Source of the DNA: Streptomyces sp. RPA4-2
Lineage (GTDB): Bacteria; Actinomycetota; Actinomycetes; Streptomycetales; Streptomycetaceae
Assembly: GCF_012273515.2 (NCBI RefSeq)
Contig: NZ_CP050975.2
Span: 5,642,001-5,706,000 of the forward strand
Direction of reading: 5' to 3'
DNA length: 64,000 bases
Below are positions 8,693 to 17,405 of this stretch, one piece after another. Position 1 is the first letter of the stretch; every line of letters begins with the position of its first letter. The translations under genes were made by a program, and so were the position numbers. The notes under the pieces are model-generated. The model ran no database searches, was not told the DNA's origin, and saw only the letters and a list, made by a program, of their open reading frames with translations.

Positions 8693-8705
8693 TCCAATGC
8701 ATGGA
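8693..8705. promoter_or_regulatory. Imperfect palindrome in the MFS/LysR divergent promoter
   Basis: TCCAATGCATGGA, a near-perfect dyad centred between the divergent starts at 8661 and 8724. It could be the LysR binding site controlling both genes. Identified by symmetry and position only. Confidence 0.4.
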
Positions 8706-8723
8706 ATCGCCATAATCGTTCCC

Positions 8724-9731
8724 ATGGCGCATCAGCAGAGGTCACAGGGTCACCTGTCACCGTCCAGTGACACAGAAGACATCGTCGCTGTCCTCGTCCC
8801 GCGGCTCGCGCACTTCGCCGGGGTCGCCCGCACCGAGCACGTGACGAGGGCCGCGCAGGAGATGGGGGTCCCGCAGTCGACCCTGTCGCGGGCCATGGTC
8901 CGGCTCGAACAGGACCTGGGCGTCGACCTGTTCGCGCGCCGTGGCCGTACGGTCGCCCTCACCCCCGCCGGCCGCACGTTCCTCTCGTCCGTCGAACGGG
9001 CCCTCGCCGAGATCGGGCGCGCCGCCGACGAGGTGCGCGCGGACGCCGACCCGGCCACCGGCAAGGTCGCCTTCGGCTTCCTGCACACGATGGGTTCGGA
9101 GACCGTCCCCGGGCTCATCCGGGCCTTCCGCGCCGACCACCCCCGGGTCCGCTTCAGCCTCGTCCAGAACTACGGCGAGGCGATGCTGGAGCGACTGCGC
9201 TCGGGCGAGCTGGACCTGTGCCTCACCTCACCCGTGCCCGACGCGCCCGACCTGGTCGGCCGCCTCCTCGACGAGCAGAAGCTGCGGCTCGTCGTCCCCG
9301 CCGACCACCGGCTCGCCGGCCGCCGGCGGGTCCGGCTGGCCGAGGCCGCCGACGAGACCTTCGTGACCCTCGAACCCGGCTACGGCATGCGGCGCATCGC
9401 CGACGACCTCTGCCAGGAGGCGGGATTCAAGCCGCGGATCGCCTTCGAGGGCGAGGAGACCGAGACGCTCCGTGGTCTCGTCGCCGCCGGTCTCGGCGTC
9501 GCCCTGCTGCCGCCACCGGCCGTGCCCCGCCCCGGAGTCGTCGAACTGACGGTCACCGCTCCGCGCGCGGTCCGCGAGATCGGGGTGGCGTGGCTGGACG
9601 GCCACCCCGACACCCCGCCCGTGGCGGCCTTCAAGAAGTTCCTGCTGTCACGACGGGGCCGCCTGCTCCCGGACCAGGGGTACGGGGAGCACCGGGAGCA
9701 GCCCTCCAGGGCGCGGGACGGCCGTCAGTGA
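8724..9731 (+). CDS. LysR-family transcriptional regulator
   Basis: 335 residues. N-terminal winged HTH at about 20-80 (FAGVARTEHVTRAAQEMGV, then QSTLSRAMVRLEQDLGVDLF) followed by a LysR substrate-binding domain (GKVAFGFLHTMGSETVPGLI, then LDLCLTSPVP, then GLGVALLPPPA). ATG 8724 gives a normal-length protein; an earlier in-frame ATG adds only nine residues inside the promoter. Probably regulates the divergent MFS gene. Its 3' end overlaps the convergent hydrolase gene by 7 bp. Confidence 0.92.
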   Translation: MAHQQRSQGHLSPSSDTEDIVAVLVPRLAHFAGVARTEHVTRAAQEMGVPQSTLSRAMVRLEQDLGVDLFARRGRTVALTPAGRTFLSSVERALAEIGRAADEVRADADPATGKVAFGFLHTMGSETVPGLIRAFRADHPRVRFSLVQNYGEAMLERLRSGELDLCLTSPVPDAPDLVGRLLDEQKLRLVVPADHRLAGRRRVRLAEAADETFVTLEPGYGMRRIADDLCQEAGFKPRIAFEGEETETLRGLVAAGLGVALLPPPAVPRPGVVELTVTAPRAVREIGVAWLDGHPDTPPVAAFKKFLLSRRGRLLPDQGYGEHREQPSRARDGRQ

Positions 9732-10486
9732 CGCAGCGCCTTCCCGAAGCCCGAGGCGAGCGGCATCCGCAGGCCCAGCGGCGGTGGCGCCGCGAGCGCG
9801 TCCTCCAGCGGGCGCGACAGCCCGCGCCCGAACAGCGCCCCCATCACGAAGTCCTCGGCCAGCGCGTGGACTTCGGACCGGTGCTGGTGCAACCCGTGCC
9901 CGTCGGAGTGGACCTCGAAGCGGCAGACGTCCCGGTTGGACTTCTTGGCGCGGGCGGCGAGCCGGAAGGACAGCTCCGGGTCGGTGCGCTCGTCGTTGGT
10001 GCCGTGCACGATCAGCACGCGCCGCCCGGTGAGCTGCTTCACCGGTTCGGGTGGCGCCGCCACGTCCTCCTCGGGCAGCCAGGGTGCCAGCGCCAGCACG
10101 GAGTTGACGGCGGTGTGACCGGCCGCGCGCAGCGCCGCCCGGCCTCCCATGTCGACCCCGGCGAGGCAGACGGGAACGTCGCCGTAACGGCGTACGACCT
10201 CGTCGGCCGCCCAGGACGCGTCGCCCGCGAGATGTGCCTCGCTGCCGTTCCAGCCGCGGAAGCGGTAGTGCACGACATGGGCGGCCAGCCCCTCCGTCTG
10301 TCCCGCGCGCGTGAGGCGGCGGCCCAACGCGCGTACGGAGGCGGTCGCCCACATCGGGGAAGGCCGGCGGCCGGAGGTCTCGTCGCCGCCCGGGAGCAGC
10401 AGGACCACTCCGCTGACCGCGGTCGGCTCCGGGCCCAGTGCCCTCCCCAGCCGGGCGCTGCGTACCGGCGTCGCTTGCTGTGCCAT
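9725..10486 (-). CDS. Alpha/beta-hydrolase-fold protein with Asp at the nucleophile position
   Basis: 253 residues. Fold landmarks: GVVLLLPGGDE near residue 26 (oxyanion strand), a nucleophile elbow reading GVDMGG where most family members have GxSxG, an acid candidate in HGTNDERTDPE, and a His in SDGHGL. Asp as nucleophile is normal in haloalkane dehalogenases and epoxide hydrolases, but overall this looks like the dienelactone-hydrolase-like family, so activity is uncertain. ATG 10486 lies 113 bp from the divergent add. Confidence 0.75.
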   Translation of the reverse strand: MAQQATPVRSARLGRALGPEPTAVSGVVLLLPGGDETSGRRPSPMWATASVRALGRRLTRAGQTEGLAAHVVHYRFRGWNGSEAHLAGDASWAADEVVRRYGDVPVCLAGVDMGGRAALRAAGHTAVNSVLALAPWLPEEDVAAPPEPVKQLTGRRVLIVHGTNDERTDPELSFRLAARAKKSNRDVCRFEVHSDGHGLHQHRSEVHALAEDFVMGALFGRGLSRPLEDALAAPPPLGLRMPLASGFGKALRH

Positions 10487-10571
10487 GACAGAACAGTGTC
10501 AGAAGTGACGGTGTACGCCACCCGTCCGCCGGGTCACCGTTACATATCGACGGATCGGGACGACGGAACAT

Positions 10572-10583
10572 CTACGCGCGTAG
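10572..10583. promoter_or_regulatory. Operator-like palindrome CTACGCGCGTAG in the add promoter
   Basis: Perfect 12-bp palindrome just upstream of a candidate -10 TACAGT (10588-10593). The same 12 bp recur upstream of deoC (21957-21968) and the PNP gene (26127-26138), and I found no other exact copy in the window. With this -10, transcription would begin at the A of the add ATG (10600), a leaderless mRNA. The protein that binds it is not known from the sequence. Confidence 0.8.
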
Positions 10584-10599
10584 GGGCTACAGTGCGCGA

Positions 10600-11754
10600 A
10601 TGACGAGCCAGATCCGGAACACCCCGAGCTCGGAACAGATCCGCCGGGCGCCCAAGGTCCTGCTGCACGATCACCTCGACGGGGGCCTGCGCCCCGGGAC
10701 GATCGTCGAACTCGCCCGGGAGAGCGGCTATTCCGGGCTCCCCGAGACCGACCCCGGCAAACTCGGCGTCTGGTTCAGGGAGGCCGCCGACTCCGGCTCC
10801 CTCGAGCGGTACCTGGAGACCTTCGCGCACACCTGCGCCGTCATGCAGACCCGTGAGGCGCTGGTGCGGGTCGCGGCCGAGTGCGCCGAGGACCTCGCCG
10901 CGGACGGGGTCGTCTACGCCGAGGTGCGTTACGCCCCCGAGCAGCATCTGGAGCGCGGGCTCACCCTCGAAGAGGTCGTGGAGGCGGTCAACGAGGGCTT
11001 CCGGGAGGGCGAGCGCCTGGCGCGGGAGAACGGTCACCGCATCCGGGTGGGCGCGCTGCTCACCGCGATGCGGCACGCGGCCCGGTCCCTGGAGATCGCC
11101 GAACTGGCCAACCGCTACCGGGACTCGGGTGTCGTCGGCTTCGACATCGCGGGGGCCGAGGCCGGCTTCCCGCCCACCCGGCACCTCGACGCGTTCGAGT
11201 ACCTCAAGCGCGAGAACAACCACTTCACCATCCACGCGGGCGAGGCCTTCGGGCTGCCGTCCATCTGGCAGGCGCTCCAGTGGTGCGGCGCGGACCGGCT
11301 CGGCCACGGCGTCCGGATCATCGACGACATCGAGGTCGCGGAGGACGGCACGGTGACGCTCGGGCGCCTCGCGTCGTACGTCCGTGACAAGCGCGTCCCG
11401 TTGGAGCTGTGCCCCAGCTCCAACCTCCAGACCGGGGCCGCCGACTCCTACGCGGAGCACCCGATCGGGTTGTTGCGGCGGTTGCACTTCCGGGCCACGG
11501 TGAACACGGACAACCGGCTCATGTCCGGGACGAGCATGAGCCGCGAATTCGAGCACCTTGTCGACGCGTTCGGTTATTCACTCGACGATCTCCAGTGGTT
11601 CTCGGTCAATGCTATGAAGTCAGCATTCATTCCTTTCGATGAACGCCTTGCGATGATCAATGACGTGATCAAGCCGGGGTATGCCGAGCTGAAGGCCGAA
11701 TGGCTGTTCCAGCAGACTGCTTCCACCAGGGGTTCCTTGGAGAATCAGGCCTGA
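10600..11754 (+). CDS. add: Adenosine deaminase
   Basis: 384 residues. Converts adenosine and deoxyadenosine to inosine and deoxyinosine, feeding the purine nucleoside phosphorylase at 25277-26101. Metal ligands in HDHLDGG (residues 24-30), the catalytic Glu in HAGEAFG, a zinc/catalytic His in GHGVRI and Asp in TVNTDNRL are all present. There is no ribosome-binding site before ATG 10600; the -10 placement suggests a leaderless transcript. Preceded by the shared palindrome described at 10572. Confidence 0.96.
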   Translation: MTSQIRNTPSSEQIRRAPKVLLHDHLDGGLRPGTIVELARESGYSGLPETDPGKLGVWFREAADSGSLERYLETFAHTCAVMQTREALVRVAAECAEDLAADGVVYAEVRYAPEQHLERGLTLEEVVEAVNEGFREGERLARENGHRIRVGALLTAMRHAARSLEIAELANRYRDSGVVGFDIAGAEAGFPPTRHLDAFEYLKRENNHFTIHAGEAFGLPSIWQALQWCGADRLGHGVRIIDDIEVAEDGTVTLGRLASYVRDKRVPLELCPSSNLQTGAADSYAEHPIGLLRRLHFRATVNTDNRLMSGTSMSREFEHLVDAFGYSLDDLQWFSVNAMKSAFIPFDERLAMINDVIKPGYAELKAEWLFQQTASTRGSLENQA

Positions 11755-11895
11755 TCGGTGTGGCGGGGGACGGTCGGGTCTTCACGCGTTCTCCATGACT
11801 CGACCGGTTTTCGATGTTTGCGGAGTGCCGCTTTGCGTGTTTACGGTTTTGGACCGCTCACATCCCCGTCACACGGATCCAAGGACGCATTCCAT

Positions 11896-12249
11896 ATGAA
11901 GCAGTCTGCTGCCAAGACCCTCGGTGTCGCCGCTCTCGGTGCCGCTTTCGCCGCCGCCGGCGCCGGCGCCGCGAACGCGGCACCGGCCGTGCCCGACGCC
12001 TCCTCGGCGCTGGACACCGTCACCCAGGCGCTGCCCGCGCAGAGTGTGGCCAATGCGCTGCCGGGCGCGGGTCAGGCGCTTGCCCAGGGTCAGAGCGCGC
12101 TCGGTGCGGGTGTGACGGCCGCCCAGCCCGCCGCCGCGAAGGTGCTCGCGAACGGCCCCACCGCGCCGGTGGCCGGGCTGCTCGGCGGTCTGCCGCTGCA
12201 GGGCCTGCCGACGCACGGACTGCCGGTGAACGGACTGCCGCTCGGCTGA
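11896..12249 (+). CDS. Small secreted Ala/Leu/Gly-rich protein
   Basis: 117 residues: MKQSAAKTLGVAALGAAFAA signal peptide with probable cleavage after ANA (~residue 29), then a low-complexity, Cys-free region ending with a repeated G-L-P pattern (GLPLQGLP, THGLPVNGLP). It resembles the secreted protein at 18165-18710 in its signal peptide and in spaced LPAQ/LAQ, PVAG and PLG elements, so the two may be paralogues flanking the afsQ locus. Such Streptomyces proteins are sometimes labelled ATP-binding, but no nucleotide motif is visible. AAGGA lies 12 nt upstream of the ATG. Confidence 0.75.
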   Translation: MKQSAAKTLGVAALGAAFAAAGAGAANAAPAVPDASSALDTVTQALPAQSVANALPGAGQALAQGQSALGAGVTAAQPAAAKVLANGPTAPVAGLLGGLPLQGLPTHGLPVNGLPLG

Positions 12250-12293
12250 CCCACGCCGTCCGGGCTCCGGCCCGTACACGCGACGACGCGTGA

Positions 12294-12494
12294 CTACCAG
12301 GCGGTGCGGACCTCGTCCTCGGACGGGAACAGGATCCACAGCGCTATGTAGAGCAGGAACTGCGGGCCGGGCAGCAGACAGGAGAGTACGAAGATCACCC
12401 GCATCGTCGTCGCGGAGGTGCCGAAGCGCCGTGCCAGCGCTGCGCACACTCCGCCGATCATGCGGCCGTTGGTGGGGCGGGCAAGGGCGCTCAT
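12294..12494 (-). CDS. PspC-domain small membrane protein
   Basis: 66 residues with the PspC signature: NGRMIGGVCAALARRFGTS, then a hydrophobic segment MRVIFVLSCLLPGPQFLLYI and IALWILFPSEDE. Members of the phage-shock-protein C family sit in the membrane and sense envelope stress. Single gene between the secreted protein and the VanZ gene. No pspA is visible in the window. Confidence 0.85.
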   Translation of the reverse strand: MSALARPTNGRMIGGVCAALARRFGTSATTMRVIFVLSCLLPGPQFLLYIALWILFPSEDEVRTAW

Positions 12495-12587
12495 GAGGAC
12501 TCCTTCGTGAACCGTGCCTGACCGTGTGCCGGATGCCCGGCCTCGATGTCTTCAACGCTACGGTGACGAAGCGGACGAAGCGTCGCT

Positions 12588-13106
12588 CTACGGTGCGATG
12601 CCGACCCTGGGAATCGTCGGGGTCCGACCCTGAGCCGTGTCCTCCCGGGGAAGGGCCGCACGGCGCCTGGTCTCGGCCCGGCGGCGGAGACCCACCCTGG
12701 CGGCGGGCACGACCGCGACATGGGCCAGTGCCACGCCGACGGTGTTGAGCAGCAGCGAGTCGACGTCCACGACCTGCCCGGGAACACCGGTCTGCAGCAG
12801 TTCGATGCCCAGCGAGAGCAGGGCGCCGGCGGCGACCGTGCGGACCAGGGACCCGAGGGGGGAGGAGGCCGGTCTGCCACCCGCCAACGGGAGCAGAACA
12901 CCGAGCGGGGCGAGCAGCCCCAGTCCCTCGCCGATGCGGCGGGCGGCCTGCGCGGCGCCCAGGGCCAGGTCCGCCCTGATACCGGCGAACGGGCGCAGGT
13001 TCGCGGGGCTCACCCAGGGGACGTCCAGCGGCCGCAGCGTGATCCAGGCGACGAGCGCGAGATGCGCGACGAGGAGGAGAGCTCCTGCCGCACGGACGCG
13101 GATCAC
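12588..13106 (-). CDS. VanZ-like membrane protein
   Basis: 172 residues with hydrophobic segments at about 4-22, 58-75, 88-105 and 115-140. The order WITLRPLDVPWVSPANLRPF, then PLGVLLPL, then ELLQTGVPGQVVDVDSLLLN, then GVALAH matches the VanZ-like family (Q..PGR.vDvdDvl.N motif). VanZ confers low-level teicoplanin resistance in enterococci, but the role of chromosomal Streptomyces homologues is unknown. GTG 13106 chosen because the first membrane segment follows at once; the long upstream frame is Arg-rich. Confidence 0.78.
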   Translation of the reverse strand: MIRVRAAGALLLVAHLALVAWITLRPLDVPWVSPANLRPFAGIRADLALGAAQAARRIGEGLGLLAPLGVLLPLAGGRPASSPLGSLVRTVAAGALLSLGIELLQTGVPGQVVDVDSLLLNTVGVALAHVAVVPAARVGLRRRAETRRRAALPREDTAQGRTPTIPRVGIAP

Positions 13107-13287
13107 GGCGCTGCCGCCGTCTTCGCCTTGACGTTGCACGCCTCCCAAGACGCGGCGGCCGGCCGGATCGGTTCCGGCTCGGCGGCGGGCTTGGCGCACA
13201 GAGGTGAGGCGTGCGCCACACCCACGGGTCCCCGGGCCGGTCTCCCGGCTCTCCGCGGCGGCCGGGGACACACCCCTGGCCCGACGG

Positions 13288-13917
13288 TCAGGCGCCGTCG
13301 ACCGCCGTGGAGGGCGGGGCCTTCGTGCCGGGGTCGGAGCGGACGTCCGAGGTGCACTGGTAACGGCGCGGCGCAGTCGCGTCGGGGCCGCCGAGGACCA
13401 CCGAACCGTCGTCCTGCGCCGCGGCGGAGTCGGAGAAGGTGCAGACGAGCTGGGCCAGGGCCGCCGGGGTCAGCTCCCGGGGCGGGGTGCTCAGCCGGAG
13501 CGTGTCCTCCGGCTCCCCGGTGCCCCGGGGGCGGGGTCCGCTCACGGTCATACCGCCGCGCACGTCCGTCGTGTACCCCGCCTGCTGCTCCGGGGTGGAG
13601 GGCGACCCGGCGAGCTCGTCGAGGAGCCCCTGCGCCACCAGGACGCGCCGCGCGCTCTCCGTCGCGCCGTCGGGCACCCGCACGGAACGGTCGACCGTCA
13701 CCAGTTGCCCCGAGCAGAGCAGGAACACCTGCACCGGGATGCCGCGGGAGGCCTGGGTGGAGACGTCCGGGCCGGACAGGGTGCACGGGACCCGGGAGGG
13801 CGCCGGGCCGAAGTCGGTGGGGACCTGGGTGGAACGGATGCCGCAGCCCGCGAGCAGCAGCGCGAGGAGCGGGACGGCCGGCCACCGGAGCGCGCCTCGA
13901 CGTCGTACGGTCGTCAT
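13288..13917 (-). CDS. Secreted lipoprotein of the afsQ operon
   Basis: 209 residues. N-terminal basic region, hydrophobic core and lipobox LLAGC (Cys at about residue 25), then a globular region with further Cys residues (VPCTLSG, FLLCSGQLV, LVCTFSD, RYQCTSD) that may form disulfides. The ATG overlaps the afsQ2 stop (ATGA), so it is translationally coupled to the sensor kinase. Position and type match the lipoprotein encoded downstream of afsQ2 in S. coelicolor; the repeated SG(Q/P) and VDRSVRVPDG stretches recall GerMN-like lipoproteins, but that is tentative. Confidence 0.85.
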   Translation of the reverse strand: MTTVRRRGALRWPAVPLLALLLAGCGIRSTQVPTDFGPAPSRVPCTLSGPDVSTQASRGIPVQVFLLCSGQLVTVDRSVRVPDGATESARRVLVAQGLLDELAGSPSTPEQQAGYTTDVRGGMTVSGPRPRGTGEPEDTLRLSTPPRELTPAALAQLVCTFSDSAAAQDDGSVVLGGPDATAPRRYQCTSDVRSDPGTKAPPSTAVDGA

Positions 13918-15491
13918 CCGGCGCTGCCCTTCGTGGCGTTCCCGTTCCGGTTCCGCTCGCGCTCGTCGTCGGCGAGCAGTTCCGAGGCGTCCTGCGGGAG
14001 CCGGAGCGTGAAGACCGCTCCCCCCTCGGGCGCGTTCGCGGCGGTGATCTCGCCGCCGTGGATGTGCGCGTTCTCCAGGGCGATCGACAGCCCCAGGCCG
14101 CTGCCCTCGGAGCGCGGGCGCGACGCGCTCGCCTTGTAGAAGCGGTCGAAGACGTGCGGCAGGACGTCCTCGGGGATGCCCGGACCGTGGTCCTGGACCT
14201 CGATCAGGAGGTCGTCGGCCTCCTCGCGGACCGAGACACGCACCGGACTGCCGCCGTGCTTGAGCGCGTTGCCGATCAGGTTGGCCAGGATCACGTCCAG
14301 ACGGCGCGGGTCGAGACGCGCCATGATGCCGCGCTCCGCGTCCAGGTCCACCGCGTCCAGCCAGGCGCGGGCGTCGATGCAGGCGGTGATCTGGTCGGCG
14401 ATGTCCACGTCGTCGAGGACGAGCCGGGCGGTGCCCGCGTCGAAGCGGGTGACTTCCATGAGGTTCTCGACCAGGTCGTTCAGACGGCGTGTCTCACTGA
14501 CGACCAGACGCACGGCGGGCTCGATCATCGGATCGACACTGCCGGTCTCCGCGTCCAGCTCCTCCTCCAGGATCTCCGTCACCGCGGTGATCGCGGTCAG
14601 GGGCGTACGGAGTTCGTGGGACATGTCCGCCACGAAACGGCGGGACGCCTCGTCACGGGCGCTCATGTCCTCGACGCGCTTCTCCAGCGCCTCCGCCGTG
14701 TGGTTGAACGTCCGTGACAGGTCGGCGAGTTCGTCCGTCCCCGACACGCGCAGCCGGGTGTCGAGCTTGCCCTCGCCGAGGCGGCGGGCGGCGATACCGA
14801 GGCGGTGCACCGGCTTCAGGACCGTCGTCGCGGCGGCCTGCGCGAGCAGCGCCGAGCCGATCAGCGCGAGGCCGGTGGCGATACCGAGCGACCAGGCCAG
14901 CGAGTTGAGGTCCTTGGCCTCCGGCTCCAGCGACTTGAGCATGTAACCGGTCGTGGTTCCGCCGATCACCCTCGCGCCGCCCACCAGATACGGCTTGTCG
15001 TGGTCGGTGACGCGCTGCCAGTACAGGTGATAGGCCGACTTGTTGTTCGAGGAGAGCGACTGTTCCTTGTTCACCGCCTTCTGGAGGGACGCGGGCACGT
15101 CCTCCAGCGTGAAGGTGTCCAGCTCCGAATTGCCCACCACGGTCCCGCCGCTGCTGTCCCGGGCCACCAGCAGCACGCTGAAGCGCTGGCTGCTGTTCGC
15201 CATCTGCCCGGCGGCGCGCTGCAGTTCGTCCTGCGCCGGACGGACCGGCAGCAGGCTCGCGTGGTTGCGCATCTCCTGCTGGAAGTCCCGCAGCACCGCG
15301 TCCTGAGTGCGCGTCAGCACGGCCTCGCGGTTGAGCCAGTACGCGATGCCGGACGCCGACACGGCGGCGGTGAGCGCGACGAGTCCGAAGACCACGACCA
15401 GCCGCAGCCGCAGACTGGTGAAGCGCAGACCCGCCAGTATCGCCCTGCGCGCCGCGGCCCAGCCGCGGAGCTTGTCCTGCGGTGGGGTCAC
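13914..15491 (-). CDS. afsQ2: Sensor histidine kinase AfsQ2
   Basis: 525 residues. One membrane segment at about 25-48 (LRLVVVFGLVALTAAVSASG), an extracytoplasmic sensor region of about 150 residues, a second segment at about 190-213, a HAMP linker, H-box MSHELRTPLTAIT, then N box (LANLIGNALKHGG), G1/F/G2 boxes (DHGPGIPEDVLPHVFDRFY, SEGSGLGLSIA). GTG start overlaps the afsQ1 stop (GTGA) and its stop overlaps the lipoprotein ATG. In S. coelicolor AfsQ2 phosphorylates AfsQ1, and the pair links nitrogen/glutamate conditions to antibiotic production. Confidence 0.93.
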   Translation of the reverse strand: MTPPQDKLRGWAAARRAILAGLRFTSLRLRLVVVFGLVALTAAVSASGIAYWLNREAVLTRTQDAVLRDFQQEMRNHASLLPVRPAQDELQRAAGQMANSSQRFSVLLVARDSSGGTVVGNSELDTFTLEDVPASLQKAVNKEQSLSSNNKSAYHLYWQRVTDHDKPYLVGGARVIGGTTTGYMLKSLEPEAKDLNSLAWSLGIATGLALIGSALLAQAAATTVLKPVHRLGIAARRLGEGKLDTRLRVSGTDELADLSRTFNHTAEALEKRVEDMSARDEASRRFVADMSHELRTPLTAITAVTEILEEELDAETGSVDPMIEPAVRLVVSETRRLNDLVENLMEVTRFDAGTARLVLDDVDIADQITACIDARAWLDAVDLDAERGIMARLDPRRLDVILANLIGNALKHGGSPVRVSVREEADDLLIEVQDHGPGIPEDVLPHVFDRFYKASASRPRSEGSGLGLSIALENAHIHGGEITAANAPEGGAVFTLRLPQDASELLADDERERNRNGNATKGSAG

Positions 15492-16165
15492 TGAGGACTG
15501 TCCAGCCGGTAGCCGACCCCACGGACCGTACGGATGAGCGTGGGGGAGGACGGGACGTCCTCGACCTTCGCGCGCAGTCGCTGCACGCACGCGTCCACCA
15601 GACGCGAGTCGCCCAGGTAGTCGTGCTCCCAGACCAGCCGCAGCAACTGCTGGCGGGACAGCGCCTGTCCGGGACGGCGGCTCAGCTCCAGGAGCAGCCG
15701 CAGCTCGGTGGGCGTCAGTTGCAGGTCCTCGCCGTTCTTGGTGACCGTCATCGCCGCCCGGTCGATGACGAGGGAGCCGAACGTCGCCGAGTCGGTGGCC
15801 TCGCGCTCACCGCGCCGCAGCACGGCCCTGATACGGGCGTCGAGCACCCGCCCCTGCACCGGCTTGACGACATAGTCGTCGGCGCCGGACTCCAGCCCGA
15901 CCACCACGTCGATGTCGTCGCTGCGCGCGGTCAGCAGAATGATGGGCAACTGGTCCGTGCGCCGGATACGCCGGCACACCTCGAACCCGTCGATGCCGGG
16001 CAGCATCACATCCAGCACGATCAGGTCCGGCCGCTGCTCGCGCAGCAGTTTCAGACCGTCCTCGCCGGTGGCAGCGGTGGCCACACGGTGTCCCTGGCGC
16101 GTCAAAGAGAGCTCCAGGGCCGTACGGATGGCGTCGTCGTCCTCGATCAGCAACAGGGAAGGCAC
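15488..16165 (-). CDS. afsQ1: Response regulator AfsQ1
   Basis: 225 residues from GTG 16165. Receiver domain 1-115 with the acidic pocket EDDD and phospho-acceptor Asp52 (LIVLDVMLPG), Thr (LLTARSD) and Lys (DYVVKPV); OmpR/PhoB winged-helix DNA-binding domain at about 130-225. An in-frame ATG three codons earlier (16174) is possible, but the GTG start gives the S. coelicolor length and the known Asp52 numbering. There is no clear ribosome-binding site. In S. coelicolor AfsQ1 activates the divergent sigQ and antibiotic genes and represses nitrogen-assimilation genes. Confidence 0.95.
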   Translation of the reverse strand: MPSLLLIEDDDAIRTALELSLTRQGHRVATAATGEDGLKLLREQRPDLIVLDVMLPGIDGFEVCRRIRRTDQLPIILLTARSDDIDVVVGLESGADDYVVKPVQGRVLDARIRAVLRRGEREATDSATFGSLVIDRAAMTVTKNGEDLQLTPTELRLLLELSRRPGQALSRQQLLRLVWEHDYLGDSRLVDACVQRLRAKVEDVPSSPTLIRTVRGVGYRLDSPQ

Positions 16166-16281
16166 GGACGTCATTCTGGCCCATGGTGAGGGGGTCTTTC
16201 GACAGTTGGAGCGCTCCCACCCATCTCTCGCACAGAAGGGGCGCATCGGAGGGCGTCCGGGAAGCCCCGCCGTACTTCTCC

Positions 16282-16297
16282 GTGATCGCGCTGTGAC
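16282..16297 (+). promoter_or_regulatory. Candidate AfsQ1 box, distal (one mismatch)
   Basis: GTGAT-CGCGCT-GTGAC. The published AfsQ1 site is two direct repeats GTnAC separated by 6 bp; this copy matches except for T in place of C at the end of the first half. It lies 35 bp upstream of a perfect copy, in the afsQ1-sigQ intergenic region. Confidence 0.6.
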
Positions 16298-16316
16298 GCG
16301 CCGGGGGAGGGGCCCT

Positions 16317-16332
16317 GTGACAGGTCTGTGAC
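16317..16332 (+). promoter_or_regulatory. Candidate AfsQ1 box, proximal (perfect match)
   Basis: GTGAC-AGGTCT-GTGAC, an exact match to the GTnAC-n6-GTnAC consensus reported for S. coelicolor AfsQ1. It lies 141 bp upstream of the sigQ start and about 150 bp from the afsQ1 start, well placed to activate sigQ and autoregulate afsQ1. Confidence 0.82.
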
Positions 16333-16472
16333 AGTCGGCGGACACGGCCATGAAGTGGCCCGGGCAAGCTTTTCGACACAAGCAAGGAAGCACGGAGCGA
16401 GCACGGGGCCGAAGCACGACAGGCACCGGGCGCGTACGGAAGAAACCGGGATTCCACGACGGGGGGCGCGAG

Positions 16473-17249
16473 ATGGACACGCTGCACAGCACCAGTACGA
16501 GCGCAGTTGTCACGCGGCTCCACGACGTCACCCGGAGCACGGAGAAGTCCGGTGCCGTGAGCCCGCGGGGGTGCGCTCGCGGCACCGGGCGTCAGCACAC
16601 CGCGTACATGACGGTGGTTGACGGGTTCACGGGGGAGAACGCCGCGGCGGCCACCGCCACGGCAACGGCCGGCGGAGCTCACGGGGGAGCCGCGTACGGG
16701 GAGGCCACGGGGGAGCGTCGCTCGCTGTCGGAGGCGGAGTTCACCGCCTACGTCCAGGAGCGCCGCGCCTCCCTGTACGCAACCGCCTACCACCTGACGG
16801 GGGATCGGTTCGAGGCCGAGGACCTGCTGCAGAGCGCACTGTTCTCGACGTACCGGGCCTGGGAACGGATCAGTGACAAGGCCGCGGTCGGGGGCTACCT
16901 CCGTCGCACCATGACCAATCTGCACATCAGCGCGTGGCGCCGCCGCAAGCTGAACGAATACCCGACCGAGGAACTGCCGGAGACCGCCGGTGACACGGAC
17001 GCGATGCGCGGCACCGAGCTGCGCGCCGTGCTGTGGCAGGCGCTCGCCCGGTTGCCCGAACTCCAGCGCACCATGCTGGTCCTTCGTTACTACGAGGGCC
17101 GCACGGACCCGGAGATCGCGCAGATCCTCGACATCAGTGTCGGCACGGTGAAGTCGAGCATCTGGCGGTCGCTGCGCCGGATGCGCGAGGACGAGGTCCT
17201 CAGCTTCGGCCGTGACGAGGAGGAGTCCTTCGGGGAGCTCGTCGCCTGA
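16473..17249 (+). CDS. sigQ: RNA polymerase ECF sigma factor SigQ
   Basis: 258 residues (SigE/RpoE-like class). An N-terminal extension of about 85 residues (Thr/Ala/Gly rich; MDTLHSTSTS start as in S. coelicolor SigQ), then region 2 (LYATAYHLTGDRFEAEDLLQ, then GGYLRRTMTNLHISAWRRRK) and region 4 (LARLPELQRTMLVLRYYEG, then DISVGTVKSSIWRSLRRMR). ATG 16473 follows GGGGGGCGCGAG. Divergent from afsQ1 and downstream of the two AfsQ1 boxes. In S. coelicolor sigQ is AfsQ1-dependent and counteracts AfsQ effects on antibiotic production. Confidence 0.92.
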   Translation: MDTLHSTSTSAVVTRLHDVTRSTEKSGAVSPRGCARGTGRQHTAYMTVVDGFTGENAAAATATATAGGAHGGAAYGEATGERRSLSEAEFTAYVQERRASLYATAYHLTGDRFEAEDLLQSALFSTYRAWERISDKAAVGGYLRRTMTNLHISAWRRRKLNEYPTEELPETAGDTDAMRGTELRAVLWQALARLPELQRTMLVLRYYEGRTDPEIAQILDISVGTVKSSIWRSLRRMREDEVLSFGRDEEESFGELVA

Positions 17250-17337
17250 GGGTCAGCGGGGGGAAGCGGTTCGCGCGGGGAACGGTTCCGGGGGGAGCCG
17301 ACGGGGGCCCGCGGAGAACCACGGGGGGAAGCGGAAA

Positions 17338-17375
17338 AGGTCCAGGCGGACGGGGGGTCCGCCTGGACCTCTTTT
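17338..17375 (+). terminator. Intrinsic terminator after sigQ
   Basis: Perfect 14-bp stem (17338-17351 with 17357-17370), loop GGGGG, then CTTTT; the left side is preceded by AAAA, so it would work in both directions for sigQ and the convergent kinase gene. Confidence 0.92.
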
Positions 17376-17405
17376 CGTGTGCGGGCCCGGCGTGTCGCCG
17401 TGGCC

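Noticed and set aside
13107..13287. A gene between the VanZ and lipoprotein genes
   Set aside because: 180 bp with no frame showing consistent third-position G+C bias, start and ribosome site.
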